From: Carposina sasakii
Lineage: Eukaryota > Arthropoda > Insecta > Lepidoptera > Carposinidae
DNA: 64,000 nucleotides
Direction of reading: 5' to 3'
NCBI GenBank assembly: GCA_014607495.2
Contig: CP053160.1
Location: 9,920,001 to 9,984,000, forward strand
The notes under the pieces were generated by a model. The model made no database searches, was not told where the DNA came from, and worked only from the letters and a program-made list of their open reading frames with translations. Positions 21,101 through 33,504 of the stretch are shown one piece after another. The position numbers were made by a program, and so were the translations under genes. Positions within the stretch are counted from its first letter, which is position 1, and each line of letters begins with the position of its first letter.

Positions 21101-24100
21101 CCTAGGTAATAAATTTTAATGGATGTTGTAAAATTTTATGTAGGTAGGTGTAACATTGAGCAAAATTATTCTTCAATTGCACCTGTGGGTCAAGAAGCTA
21201 TTTGTAGAGATGTTCCATGCCATAAAGGTGTCTGACCACTGATACCCCTATACCGTGACCGTAAAAGGAACGTGTCGGGAACGTATCGTTTCATGCACCA
21301 AAAGTGTCAGCTACGGCATTGTTACGAACAGTTCCTCTAAGGAGGGTTTTTCCGAAATTCCCATAGGAACATGAAGTGACGGGAATTAAAATTGACCCGG
21401 ATGTAGTCATGGTACCTATAGTATAACTAAAAGGAGGTGAAAATTAAAATATTTAGAAAACAAATTGCACAAACATTCCATTGCTATAATATAGTATGTA
21501 GATCACTAGTGGACGCCCGCGACTCCGTCCGCGTGGACTGCAGTAAAAACAAAATGACGAAATTATCCGGAGTAAAAATATTTTGCCGAGATAAAAAGTA
21601 GGCCATGTCCTTTCTCAGGCTTTAGACTACCTGTGTACGAAATTTCATTTATATCGTTTCAGTACTTTTGGCGTGAAAGCGAGACAGACAGTAACTCTCG
21701 CATTTATCAAAAAATCTTTAGTTACCTAAATAATTTTATCAATCTCTATTTTAAAATTGCATATATGTATCTCCCTAACACCTCGCTATTCTTGTGTTAT
21801 TCTGTAACAAAAAAATACAAATAACGCCGGCATTTTCTTGTCGTTGTTATCGTAACGAACAATACATGTTTTGGTAAACTGTTTTGCATTGCCTACCGAA
21901 CTATTTATTGTTTGGCCGAACGTTAAAAACAATAATAAAATTGATGGAACTTTCACGAGATTTTCATCCATTTCATCCTGTGGGCTGATGATTACGTTGT
22001 AGAAATGTCAAATTCTACTGAGATTGCCGTTACAAATTACAAAGTTCAGAAGCGATTAGCGAATATTGTACAATTTTTGCTATTGCATTGCTTCTGCTAA
22101 GTACGTAATATGGGGACTGTTCACAAATTAAGATCGGTCAGAACATGTTCAGGTAGTTAAAAAGTAATAAACATTCTCACAAACATTTACTTTTATACTA
22201 TTAATAGGTACTCAAGCGAACGTAGTTGCCGGCATCAGTTAGTTTTAAAATAAAGGACTATGTTTAACGGCAAACAACTCGTGATTCCATAATACATACT
22301 ATATAACGCTGTATTCCCGAAGCGGGGTAGTCAGAACTGCACTATCATAATGGAGATCTCACGACTACGTTTAGCATAGCTTTAGATGATCAGTGTCAAG
22401 TTGCTAGCTTATCGTCTGAGCGGACGTCCGAGTTCCTTAGTAGACTCTTACGACATGCACGGAAGGAGATGCAGCTGATGTATTCTAGTGAAGCCCCGCA
22501 TCATGCTTCATGATTTCATAATACCTACAATATTGTTTAGTCTGACCTATCTCATTTAAACTAAGCATCCTGACCTCATCAACCATCGCGAAATCTATCT
22601 GATCTTAAACCCCGAGATCGTTAAACTACATAGAGGACATTGACATTAATTAACCATCTTATCTACTAGTTAATTTGGTAAATATTAACAATTTAATAAT
22701 ATAAACAATGAACACAAAACCCAAATGTTCCAAAAAGCCAAACCGCCGATTACCTACCTACGAACGTTTGATAATTAGCAATTCAAATACTTGCCTATTA
22801 CCAGTTGGACTATCTGTCGAGCCAAGGTGTCATTGACTGTTAAATAGGCTTACTTGAGTACATTCCAATCATTTTTATCAAAAAAAGTATTATAAAAGTG
22901 ACGTAATACATTTTCGTCATGTGCTGATACGGGCTTCACTGGAATACGTCAGCTGCATCTCCATCTCTTCATATCTTAAGAGTCGCCTAAGCATACGAAA
23001 GTCAGAAGCGTTCTCTAGGCCAGCGGTTCCCGAAAGGTGGTCCGCGGACCCCTGAGGTTCCGTGAAAGGGCCGCAAGGGTTCCGTAAAAAATATTATCAC
23101 ACGTTCCGTGACCAACGTTGTTCACGCGCACCGAAGTAGTTATCAAAGTAGGGTTCCGTTAGGAAAAGTATAATCAATTAGGGTTCCTTGGCAAAAAAAA
23201 TTGGGAACCCCTGCTCTAGGCGATTAACTAGCAACTTATCACTGATCTTTTACATCTAGCCTCGCTGTTGTAAACGTAGCTGTAGGATGTCTTTTTCGTG
23301 TTCCTGCAGTTCTACCCCATTTTGGGAACGCAGCCGTGTTTAGGTATATTATTTACCTACGTAATACGTTTTATAGTTTTTGACTTAACGAACCTGCTAC
23401 TCAATTTACGGAATGGCATATAAAACAGCCAACCAGCCCCCGTATGATGAATTTGGTGAGAGCGAGATGTCTCACTTCTAAACGTCAAATTCACAGAGCT
23501 AAGTAATAACTAGATAAACTAAGTGTATGTACTTTGCATGTAAAAAATAGACTTAAGAATTAGAATAGACACTCGTTCTCGAGCCTGGACTGAATAAAGT
23601 AGGGCTGATAGAAGTGGTTTGCAATCCCTTTTTACACACCAAGTAGAAACACTTACCTTGTCTAGTTATTACTTAGGTCTGTGGATTTGACTCTTGGTCT
23701 GTGAGTTTTGGCTAATTTGTGGTAGAAATGGATAAGAATACTGAGTGGTTATTGTATAAGAATCTTGATGCCTGTATGAGAAATGAAGTTGTTCTCTTAC
23801 AAGCCTTCAACAGAATATTTGGGGTGAAACAACTTACAAAGATACGACCTTATCGAAAAATTCGACGTGCCTACCTATTTAACATTCAATGATACCTCTT
23901 GCATAATGTTATGTTAATAAGTTAAAGATTGCTCCAACATGGACCTTATCGCGCCTCCGTCCGCGTTGACTGCACAAAAAACAAAATGTCGAAATTAATT
24001 ATAGGTATATTTACCTACGTACACGTTTTACATCACATTAACCTAGTCCCACACTAAAATCCCTAAGGTCTTGTGTCGTGGGTACTAAGCAACGGTACAT

Positions 24101-25652
24101 AGATAAGTATAAACATCCATGACTCTGAAACAAACATCGATATCCATTATATTAATGTTTGCACCTACCGGGATTCAAGTCCAGGACGTATGGCGACACA
24201 AGCAGGGTTATTATCAACTTACTAATCGGCCGTCAATTTTGATGAAATTGTTCCATCCGTTCACGCGTGATGCCCAAGGGAATATATATCTCGCATGTAA
24301 TTGATCCATATTAAATTAAATATAGATTATATTTCTTTCTTGTGCGTTGTTAGAATAACGCCATCTATCTTATAAAAATGAAACATCTTCATTTCAGAAC
24401 TGTCTCCGACACCTGCTATTCGTTGAAGAACCGAAACGAAAGTCCACGGCAGACTGTATAGACGAGCTCCGAAAATCCCTGGACATACTCAACTCAAATG
24501 TGACGTCATTACGCAGTGAAATACAGAACAATGAGAAACACTCCGCCTACAGATCTCAGTTGGACAATATTAAGTCTGATATTGCTTCGGTTAAAGGAAT
24601 CTTGCTTAATAGGTGAGTCTAATCAGTGTTTTCAATCTTAAGAAGATTCTATAAGTTTGGATATCTTTTTCGATAAACAATTCATATCGGAGACATTTTG
24701 CAGGCAGGTCTCCACTCTTCCAACGTGAATCATCATTATGCGCGGCTTCATTAGAATACATCACATGTATGCATCTCTTTCCGTGCATGCCGTAAGAGTC
24801 GACTAAGGAACTCGGGGTATTTTCTTAGAACATAAGCTGGGAACTTGTCACTGACCATTTATCGAAATTATCGAGATAAATATTTTTTTGGATAATTATG
24901 TTGATAATTATCCTAGCTGATTTTCCATTTAACTTCTTGAATTTTTTTTTATTTAAATGATAATATATTTATCCCAAGGAGGGTGTAGGTTTTTCAGTAT
25001 TATTAATTTAACAGCAAAGAATAAATGTGAGAAACATACAATTTAATTCAGAATTTGTTTTCATGACATCAAACAAAAGTAAGAAAGAATCTAAAGAACA
25101 GAAATTCACACTTTTCTAGTCAGAGAAAAGGTTTTTTTGTTTAATTTGAGGTCTAGCGCGTTTGGATACGCAAATGACGTTCAAATACACATAAATAAAT
25201 GAGATTATTTTAGTGTTTGATTTTTATCATTATCAAAGATAATAGGCCCCCCTAATTACCTAATTTGCAAAAGCAAAGCGGATTTTGATGCGAGTTTTTT
25301 TAAAAGATAGAGTAATTCACGAGGAAGGTTTATTTGTATAACTAGAGACCCGCCCCGGCTTCGCACGGGTGCAATGCACGCGGACGAAATCGTGGGCCGC
25401 CGTTAGTTTATAATATTAGTAAGGGTTTAATCAAACTTCCCTTCCAGAAACCAATTTCCTTCAATAAAAACCCGTGAGCCCTCCATCCCGGCGTGGCAGC
25501 GGCAGTCTGAAGAGGCCACCTCCACAGAGGTTATAGCCGAGGACAAGAAGAAGCATCGCAGCCGCAGCCAACGCTCCGAGTCGGGCGGCTCCAACTCCAG
25601 TGAGGGAGAGCATGCGACTAAGAATAGCGACAGCAGCCTTGAGATCATGTGA
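18187..25652 (+). CDS. Pex14: Peroxin-14, peroxisomal import docking protein
   Basis: Exons 18187-18240, 19508-19771, 24398-24612 and 25448-25652 join in phase to 245 aa. Residues 10-60 are the conserved N-terminal domain ('AVKFLTNPNVQ', 'KERFLRSKGLTDPEI'), the helical module that in PEX14 binds WxxxF motifs of the PEX5 receptor and also PEX19. A hydrophobic segment follows at about 88-106 ('VLPLVVYGGFAYGCYWFYK'), then a predicted coiled coil at about 115-178 with heptad-like Leu/Ile ('DELRKSLDILNSNVTSLRSE'). The tail is Ser/Glu/Lys rich ('KKKHRSRSQRSESGG') and ends SSLEIM. It docks cargo-loaded PEX5 at the peroxisome membrane. It is shorter than vertebrate PEX14 (about 377 aa), mainly in the C-terminal tail. 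Intron 2 is about 4.6 kb and filled with repeats. The start is divergent to calpain-7. Confidence 0.92.
18694..18786. repeat. Small TIR element
   Basis: 'ttaacacattcgctgcc' at the left and 'ggcactgaatgtgttaa' at the right are inverted repeats enclosing about 60 bases. It lies in PEX14 intron 1 and is non-coding. Confidence 0.45.
19165..19462 (+). repeat. Family E retroelement 3' end, copy 2
   Basis: Contains 'gccgcgtggtgccggcagag' and 'cgtccagcagtggactacaa'. The first 20 bases are partly duplicated ('gccgcgtggtgctggcata' just before). It ends about 45 bases before PEX14 exon 2. Confidence 0.55.
19906..20057. mobile_element. hAT-like MITE, degenerate
   Basis: Left end CAGTGGTCCCCAGG; right end whose reverse complement is CAGGGGTTCTCAAAC. 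These are typical hAT termini. The flanking octamers 'tttaggag' and 'ttttagag' match in 6 of 8 positions, as expected of an old target duplication. It lies in PEX14 intron 2. Confidence 0.5.
21503..21716 (+). repeat. RTE-like tail (family F)
   Basis: Begins 'cactagtggacgcccgcgac' and ends with 'gagacagacagtaactctcg'. PEX14 intron 2. Confidence 0.55.
22306..22505. repeat. Family A dispersed repeat, well preserved copy
   Basis: Runs 'tattcccgaagcggggtagt', 'tcagtgtcaagttgctagct', 'cgacatgcacggaaggagat', 'gcagctgatgtattctagtg', 'aagccccgcatca'. It is a useful reference copy of the family. PEX14 intron 2. Confidence 0.6.
22915..23345. repeat. Family A repeat, reverse, split by a hAT MITE
   Basis: The reverse-orientation family A sequence ('gggcttcactggaatacgtc'+'agctgcatctcc') is interrupted at 'gttctctaggc' and resumes at 'ctctaggcgattaactagca'+'acttatcactgatc'. 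The gap is the element at 23021-23213. Confidence 0.65.
23021..23213. mobile_element. hAT-type MITE with perfect 8-bp target duplication
   Basis: The termini are CAGCGGTTCCCGAA and, in reverse complement, CAGGGGTTCCCAAT. The octamer CTCTAGGC is found immediately on both sides (23013-23020 and 23214-23221), as hAT transposases produce. Length 193 bp, no ORF, so it was mobilised in trans. Confidence 0.85.
23444..23702. mobile_element. Family H MITE, copy 2
   Basis: Starts 'atgatgaatttggtgagagc' and follows copy 1 (17381-17653) base for base over long stretches, but it departs from it before the right inverted repeat is complete. PEX14 intron 2. Confidence 0.6.
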
Positions 25653-26574
25653 GTTTTGGTAGAATTCGCCGGTTTTTATTCCAGATTGGTGAGTATAATT
25701 TAAGTGACCTTCGAGCTTCTAGATAAGGTTGATCTATCACACAATGACTTTTATTTGATCAATTTTTGCATTTATCGGGATTAGGGTTGCCATGTGGGAA
25801 AATCTAAAAGCCGGACATTTGGGTGAAAAAGCCGGACACCCTACATAATTTAGGATTCTACTAGACACAAACAATTAGATTCAATGGAATATTCAGGCAG
25901 GAGCGTACCAGGTTCTGAGATTATCAAATTGCAAACTACCACTTCTTGCATTTGACTTATTTAGACATTTTCATGAATTTGTGGAGTTAAAGAACTCCAT
26001 AATGGAAAAACCGCATTTATAATTTTAGTAAGGATGTAAGGATTTGGAATAATTTTTTTTTTTTCATTTTTCAGTACGTGAAGCTCATCGCTATCGTCGG
26101 AAAGTGCGTCGAGCTAGCACCTTCGGAAGATTCGCGGCAAGCAAAACGGGACCTTTTCCTTTTGGTGTTTGTGACTATTTTGGCAAGTCTACAGCCGAGA
26201 ACTTGTGACGTCATGACGTATGCTTTTGTCTTTTTCTTGCGTATATTTCTTTCCTTTTCTGAATTACAGAGAGAATTTACTTATGCTATGGATTAGGCGG
26301 GAAAAGCTGGAAGGGAGCAGGTGTAATTTTCTTGTGAAAATCAAAAATTATTTGTAAATGGCTTGCATGTGTCCGTAAAGTGATGTTTTCTGGTATATAA
26401 GTTATATTTTGATCACTTGTGTAAATGTGAATAGTGCGTGTGCATTGTTTTGTAGTATCTCGGATTACTATCTCTTATGGGCGCATGTAAGTTGTTTCTG
26501 CAATAATTTTTCATTTTGACTAACTTTACACTTGTTCTGAATTACAGATTTTCCCGTCGTTTCCATTCATCATC

Positions 26575-26690
26575 ATCATTATCGTCCCTCATAAATTCTG
26601 AAATCATTTACTAAAGACAATGGCTGTATGGGCTTAGTTCCCCTTGCCTTTCCTTCGGGATAAACTAAAAAAAAAAAAAAAAAAAAATTA
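26575..26690 (+). repeat. SINE-like 3' end with poly(A)
   Basis: 'gaaatcatttactaaagaca'+'atggctgtatgggc' followed by 'ccttcgggataaac' and a run of about 23 A. The match to the reverse copy at 16190-16265 supports a retroposed element. Confidence 0.5.
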
Positions 26691-27126
26691 CTTATGTAGC
26701 AGAGGCCAGGGTATGACAATCAGCTAGTGTTTGGTTTACAATGCGCTGCGTAGCCTACATTGATGGTCGCAATTGACGTGGTCTTAATAATTTATTTGGT
26801 ACCCAATTTATCTTAAAAGAAAGTAGGCAGCTAAACTATATCTCCCTCTCCCATACATTTCTTTTAATTCACCTCTTTTTTGCAACCTATTGGATTTAGT
26901 TACCAAGCCTCAATCATAAGGCTATCCGAAATTCAAACATTGTTTAAGCTAAGCATTGCCTAAATTTGACAGATGTTCCATACATTTTGCAGTCAAATGT
27001 AATGTTTAAACAGTGTTTAAATTTAGACACATTTAATACCTGTGCTCTAAAGCCTTGTTTACACATTGCAAGGTGTTGCTGTAGGTAGGTGTTAAGTATC
27101 TACAGCTAACTTTGCACCAGCCCAAG

Positions 27127-27265
27127 TAGCATGACCACGATATGATAAACCGATTTAGCGACATTTAGCCTGTCGAAATACGATAAATATAGCCGCCATG
27201 TTGAAATTGGTATAGAGACGATACGATATCGTACGATACGATATCCACGATGCGTGGTCATGCTA
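27127..27265. mobile_element. Family I MITE, copy 1
   Basis: Termini TAGCATGACCACG and CGTGGTCATGCTA are exact inverted repeats. The interior has 'cgataaatatagccgccatg' and a tract of repeated 'acgatacgatat'. Copy 2 is at 29967-30099. Confidence 0.7.
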
Positions 27266-27795
27266 GGGGGGCTGCACTTATAACACCCGCATCATCACTT
27301 TTTATGTGCTTTAAGATGTAGGGCGTATGGGTGACTTTTCTACTGATTTGACAAGTGCGGCAAAAGTCACATATTGCGTTATTTCTTAAAGTAAACATAG
27401 ATTAAAATGAAATATAGTTACTTTAATGGTGTCATTTAATGGTTTTATGGAAGTAGGTAAGTACGTATTTTATGATAGCATTGTAGTCGATTCTGACCTA
27501 AACATAAACTTATAGTTAATATATGTCCTTCTCCATTTCCCTCTCTATTTTCTATATCAATTTCTGAGATATAAATGGACAGTTAGAAGAAATTTTAATG
27601 TTGCGTGTCGGCGGAATCGTCCTACGTTGTGTATAAAGATTTTAGAAAAATTGTGTGCAAAAAGACAAATTTTAAATTAATTGTAAGTATAAATAAATTG
27701 TTAGCAATATAATTGCAAAATTTAGGATTTATGTGTTTGTGGCTTGTTTTAAGTCTGCTAGAGTTAAATTTTTTTGTTTTAGATTCAACTGCTAT

Positions 27796-28057
27796 ACAGG
27801 GTGTAACAGAAAGGGTATGTTATGCGAAAAGCTATGTAAATAGCCCACTATAGAGAACCTATTTCCAAAATTTCAGACTCAAATTCACATTTATATTTTT
27901 CCAGATAGTATGAAGAATTCCGAAACAACTCAGGAATGTCTATACAATCTTAAAAAATAAAAATATGATTTCGAGTCTCAAATTTTGGAAATAGGATCTC
28001 TATAGTGGGCTATTTACATAGCTTTTCGCTTAACATACCCTTTCTGTTACCCCCTGT
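27796..28057. mobile_element. Family C MITE, full copy
   Basis: Left 'acagggtgtaacagaaaggg'+'tatgtta'; right 'taacataccctttctgttac'+'cccctgt'. The arms extend inward with 'gcgaaaagctatgtaaatag'+'cccactatagag' mirrored on the right. No ORF. Confidence 0.7.
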
Positions 28058-29966
28058 ATAACTAGAGAATAAGGAATATTTGTACGTATTGCCAAGTCGC
28101 GAATCTTTCGACATGAACCTAGCCGATATCTAGTCTTAAAAAGGTAATATAGTGATGTACCTTGATACGTCAATACCAAGGTGTTGCTAGTGTAAAAAAA
28201 ATTATTTGTTGCTTTGTAGTAAGTATTACTTTTAGTTTTATTTATAAATACAACTGCTACTTAGGAGCCTGTTAGATTAATATTAATTATTCCTTATCAT
28301 TTTATCCATTGAGGATAACAATATTGAACAATGTTGTCAATACAATGTCTTTTTATCGGATTCCCATCAATTTAAATTTGGAACACATGACATCTCTTTC
28401 TGCTTATGTCAAAGAAGCAAGATAGAGATAGAAGATATAAATACATTGTATTCTGGCTACCCAGATGTTATGACATGACATTACATTAAGTGCATCTCGC
28501 ACTTATTCATTTCGATGACATTTAAACATTTGTATGAAACATCTCGTACACAATGGATTGTAAATATACAATTTTATATATTTTAATCATGTTGTTTTAT
28601 ACTATAGAAGTACGTGTGACTTCCAAAAATGATATTGAGTTTGCTTCCATGGTTAGATTTGTGTTTTCGTTATTTGGTTTTTTATTGTATGCAAGTAGTT
28701 GGTAGTGCCATAATTATGGCCGGTGAACTGAAAGAACTGCCCCCTAATAAAATATAGCAAATAAAGCAGATTTTTGGGTTTCCGCTTAGCCATTGGCCCT
28801 ATACGCCAACCGTCGTGGCACGCGCATTCATAAAACAACTAAGTGCATAGGGCTATAATCGATATATTATACCACATATTTAAAAGATCGACAATAACAC
28901 GATGCATCACTACGGTCTCCCGTAAGGCTCCTAAGTGCGAGCGAGCGCGCAATATCGGCAATACTGCTCGCACGTTTTATGACTGTGCGCGCCTCGACAG
29001 TTGGCGTATAGTATAGTAAGCATCGTAACGATCCTCCAATAGGAAGTCTTCATTTAGCTCATTCGTCAAATGACGTGATCAAACCTAACCGCTATTGGTG
29101 GATATGTCACAGTGACGAACTTAATTACTAAGCTATGTTCCACCGGTCGATTGTGAGGCAATTTCTAGACTAGATTGTTCTATAAACTTGCACGTAGGGT
29201 CATGGAGGCATTGGATGGTTTTTAAAAGTTTATATGGTGAGAGATTTATATAGCTTAGAGTTTGTCGTCAGCAGATTGAATAGTATGTCGGTTAAATGAG
29301 TTTATATGGGAAAATAGTAAAAACTTTGAAAACCCCTTCTTGGAAACACCATCCGCCTAAGATTGACTAGATACTGAAGGAAGAGTAACCGTGTTAGTCC
29401 AAAAGAATTTAAACAATGACTGAATTTGACAGATATTCCATACAGTTTGCTGTCAAATGTCAATTTTACACATCTGAATGTGATTTTGATAGCATCCTTT
29501 TAGGTACAAGGTCAGATAAATATTTGTTTTCTTTTTTTTCTCAAATTAAAGTTAACAATCTCCTACATGTATTCTCCTCTTACCTGACATTGGCGGAATT
29601 ATTGTGCCCGACACAATGGTGGGCATTAAACAAAATTTAATTGTAACAGCATTCTATTTTTTTATACCTATCTGATATCAATGTTTTTTTTTAAACAATC
29701 TGAACACATCATTTAGTCGACAAACTGTATTCAATTTAGAAAAGGAGTTAGTACATTAATGGCTTTGTATTCATAGATACATCTCATGTAGAATGTATAG
29801 GTACCAAAGTTCAAATATATGCTATGCAGTTTGCCGAACATTGTCTCCTTGTAGGGCGCACTTGAATCAACTTTAATCTCGGCTATTTTGTTATTTCCAA
29901 TGAACATTTTGTACTATTAGACAAACTATGAGATGGCATGGGTGAAATAAGTAAGTCCTGCTCTAG

Positions 29967-30099
29967 TAGCATGACCTGCGAAAAACGATATGATTAACCG
30001 ATTTATCGACATTTAGTCTTGTCAAAATACGATAAATATAGCCGCCATATTGAATTTTGTATAGAGACGATACGATATCCACGAGGCGTGGTCATGCTA
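29967..30099. mobile_element. Family I MITE, copy 2
   Basis: Same termini and interior as 27127-27265 in the same orientation 2.8 kb away, with a few indels. Confidence 0.65.
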
Positions 30100-31127
30100 G
30101 GAGGGCTGGACTACCTAACAAGTTATCCGAGATTAATGCAAGCGAGTTTCAAGCTAATAGTTATATAGTGGTACTGTTACAAAGTATTGAACTCGTATTT
30201 TGTTTTCACGTGAGACGTACCCAAGTTTATTTATAGAATTAAACTAAAATTTATTAGTGTTAAAATCACATAGATACTAGCGCCAATGCAGGGTGACGTC
30301 TTACGTGAAAACGACTGTAAAGGCGGGTTCACATGTATCACTTGTTCGCGGCCACGGCCACGCATCGAAAATGATACAGTCAAGTGATACGTAAGTGTGG
30401 ATCCAGCTAATTCTAATAATGTAATTTTATTTAATTTGTTTATAAGTATCGCTAAAGACTAACGTTGTACCTCTGTTCAGTACAACATTCCACAATGTGT
30501 AATTGTTATTAATCTTATGTGGTGATAAATAAACCAAGGATGTATGACATATTTTAGATTTTTATTCCTTGTAGAATAGAATAAGCATCTAGGTCTTTAA
30601 TAATAATATTTATAGCGGATTTTGTCGACAATCCGATAGCGCCATCTATGCTTTCATTTTCAGCTTATAATAATTTTTGCAGATAATAACATTAGATTAC
30701 AATATATGGCGTTATTTATTGCAAACATCATAATTAGCTTCATACAAAAATTGAGGGTAGGAATAATATAAATTTGACCTGACGTTAAAAAGTCCGCGAA
30801 AATCCCCATATCTCACCTAATGTGGGAGAGAGAAGTAGCCACGCTCCTTGAGCATCTTGCGTCCTGCTTCGTCTCGATACCTGCACACGCGTTTACTAAC
30901 ATCTCTTGCAACCTCCTACTATCCTAGTACTTTTTTTAATTTTTAGCTTTGAGCTGATTTTTAGCTAAAATTGCTCGAATGCTGCGCATAATCGATAATC
31001 GAATGCTACCGGCTCCTCTATCGATACTGCCAGTGAGCACATGCGATTACTAGCACATCTTGCTACCTTCTGCCATAGAGGAATTCCTCTATGCTTTCTG
31101 CTATCCCGATACTTTTAGACGCTCCGT

Positions 31128-31385
31128 CATCCATAAATTACGTCACACGAATTTCATGATTTTTTGCCCCTCCCCCCTCCTTGTCACAGCTGGTCACATT
31201 TGTGAGACCCCCCACCCCTCCCTAGTGTGACGTCACATTTAGCTTTTTTGGAAATTTATATTTAAAGGTTATTGAATGAAAATGTGACGTCACGAAATTT
31301 AGGACCCCTCCCACCCCCTTGTCACACAATGTCACAGTTTGACGACCCCCTCCCTCCCCTTAACCTGTGACGTAATATATGGATG
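31128..31385. mobile_element. TIR MITE with C-rich interior
   Basis: Left 'catccataaattacgtcaca', right 'tgtgacgtaatatatggatg'. These inverted ends and the CCCCTCCC-rich interior with repeated 'gtgacgtcac' motifs match a widely seen type of short DNA transposon. No ORF. Confidence 0.65.
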
Positions 31386-31466
31386 GCCCCTTACCCCGAT
31401 ACGAGTACTTGCACATACGACTTTTAACAATTTCTAGCTAAGTTATTATTAGCTATTGGTCACTTT

Positions 31467-31878
31467 TTACCCGACTGGGCGACGCAAAGGAGTGGTATTG
31501 TGTTTAACAGCCTATGTATGTATGTATGTTCCTTTGAAGCACTACACAGACCAAACGCCTCGACCGATTTTTATGATTCATAAGTCAATCGATTCCTCTT
31601 AGTCCGCGGAGTGTCACTAAAGATGCATGATGTTAGTGAAAATCCAATATGGCGTCTACATTATCCGACAGCCAAGCTAATATTTCAATGGATCCTGGCT
31701 GTTCAGTTGTTATGTTACGATCATTAGAAAATATTTTATGTTCTTCAATAGCAATAGAAATTCATTCCATAATAATATTATAGAATTCTAGACCACCGGA
31801 CATTTCAGTGCTTGTTTTATTCTTTTCAGTTTTTTTATTATGTACATTATTTGGTTCTTTTTTAAGCAGTCGGGTTTT
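31467..31878. mobile_element. TIR element with ACCCGACT ends
   Basis: Begins 'ttacccgactgggcgacgc' and ends 'agcagtcgggttttt', a short inverted pair. The interior contains 'ccaatatggcgtctaca'. Another copy of the terminus occurs at about 33824. Confidence 0.4.
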
Positions 31879-31946
31879 TGGATTTTTTTATTACATGTAC
31901 TAACATGACGTTGGGAACCAAAGCACAATTTATGTTCATTTTATAT

Positions 31947-32232
31947 ACTAACGGCTAATTTCAATACTAGAGATTATAAAGAATCTCGATTTTTTTTATA
32001 TTCCAAATTTTGTTTGAAAACAATTGAAGATTTAATTCCAAATATTCAAGAAATCTCGAGATCGGTTATTGAAATTGGCTGTGAGTTGTATTAGACTTAT
32101 TTCCGATCTTGAGAGATTTTTTGCATATCTCAGATTTAATCTTCAATTATTGTTTTCATACAAAATTTCAAATTAGGAATAAAAGAATCCGACTTTCTTT
32201 TTGATCTCTCGTATAGAAATTGGCCGTTAGAG
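31947..32232. repeat. Long imperfect hairpin
   Basis: 'actaacggctaatttcaata'+'c' on the left pairs with 'gtatagaaattggccgttag'+'agt' on the right. Pairing continues inward in patches ('tctcgagatcgg' against 'ccgatcttgaga'; 'caattgaagattta' against 'aatcttcaattattg'). It is a foldback of about 286 bp and is non-coding. Confidence 0.5.
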
Positions 32233-33267
32233 TGTATGATTCCACAACAAACCTCCAGGAAAAATCGAAGAGTTTGAAGGAAAAGGGAAATACATAAAAG
32301 AAAGCACCATTTTAAAATATAACGCACGATTTATTATACAAAAATACATCACAAGGTATATTATATTGAGCGTAAAGATCCTGTATTTCAATAGAACACA
32401 TTTCAACAGTTTTATTACATTCTGAGATCAACTAGAAGGACGAGCTTGCACGATACAACTTTAGAATAGGAAGAACACAGATTTAATTTATTTATGGTGG
32501 ATTTATACAAACCAACAGTTAAAATTACTATGAACACTAAAATATAACATAATATACATAATAAGAAGCCCGTTTATATCGATATGGTTATGGTACAAAT
32601 CTCATAAGATTGCTTGAGAGTCGATAGCGTAAACAAGTTCGTGTTTAGGTATCCCCCAGTAATGAATGCTTTATCAAACAATACATAAACAGACTTGCTA
32701 TACATTTAAAAACTGTAGACTCTGTGTAAACTCGCCTCTCGAATTTTGCCGATGGGTCCCAACAAGCGTAACAAACTACTCTTAATGCACATCTTTATAA
32801 ACCTGCCCCATGCCCATCGTCAAAATTGAATTTTAAAAACATAAAAATACCCACATTAAATGAATCTAGCCTCTTTTAGAGACAACCACTAATTAAGGTT
32901 ACGTTCACTTTTAACAGTGTGAGTCACCATGACCAAGGTCAAAATAATAGAAAAAAAATCCTTTTTACAACATTTACACCTTTTACATCCTCGGTGTTTT
33001 TCATCAAGTGCAATTATTAACCTTCAGTTAGATTATTATATTTGTTAAAGTAAAAAAAACGCTATACCTAAAGCAGGAACACCTAGTGTTTTTGTGTATT
33101 GGTCATTTAAAAAATGATCGCACTTTTAGAACTGAACAAAGTCCGCAATCGCTGACGAATCCATGACTACTGAATTATAGTAGCGACGCGATGTTGTGAT
33201 ATTTTCAAAATGCCTTTCCCACCATCATATGACGTTTGACCTTAAAGTCGGGTCTGTTGAAACTCCT

Positions 33268-33395
33268 GAGGGGTCAGCACGAACCTCTCGATAGTCCGTA
33301 ACGCTAGCGTCAAACTGTATAAAACTGTACAAATCACATAGATTTTGCTAGCGAGTCGCTAGCGTTACGCCGCGTAAAAAGGTTCGTGCCCCACT
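33268..33395. repeat. Short TIR element
   Basis: 'ggggtcagcacgaacct' on the left and 'aggttcgtgcccca' on the right, with 'cgtaacgctagcg' and 'cgctagcgttacg' just inside. About 128 bp. Confidence 0.5.
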
Positions 33396-33504
33396 ATTCC
33401 TGAACATTGTGCAGTAGACAAATAAAATACTTTGTACTGTGTACCGAAATTATTTTGCGCTATTTACCCAAAACTTTTATCGCTGAAGACGGTGTTAATA
33501 CATA

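Noticed and set aside
26078..26296. 72-codon ORF downstream of PEX14
   Set aside because: No recognisable domain. Its 3' end borders a dispersed repeat shared with 4655, and no splice link to PEX14 keeps the frame past its stop.
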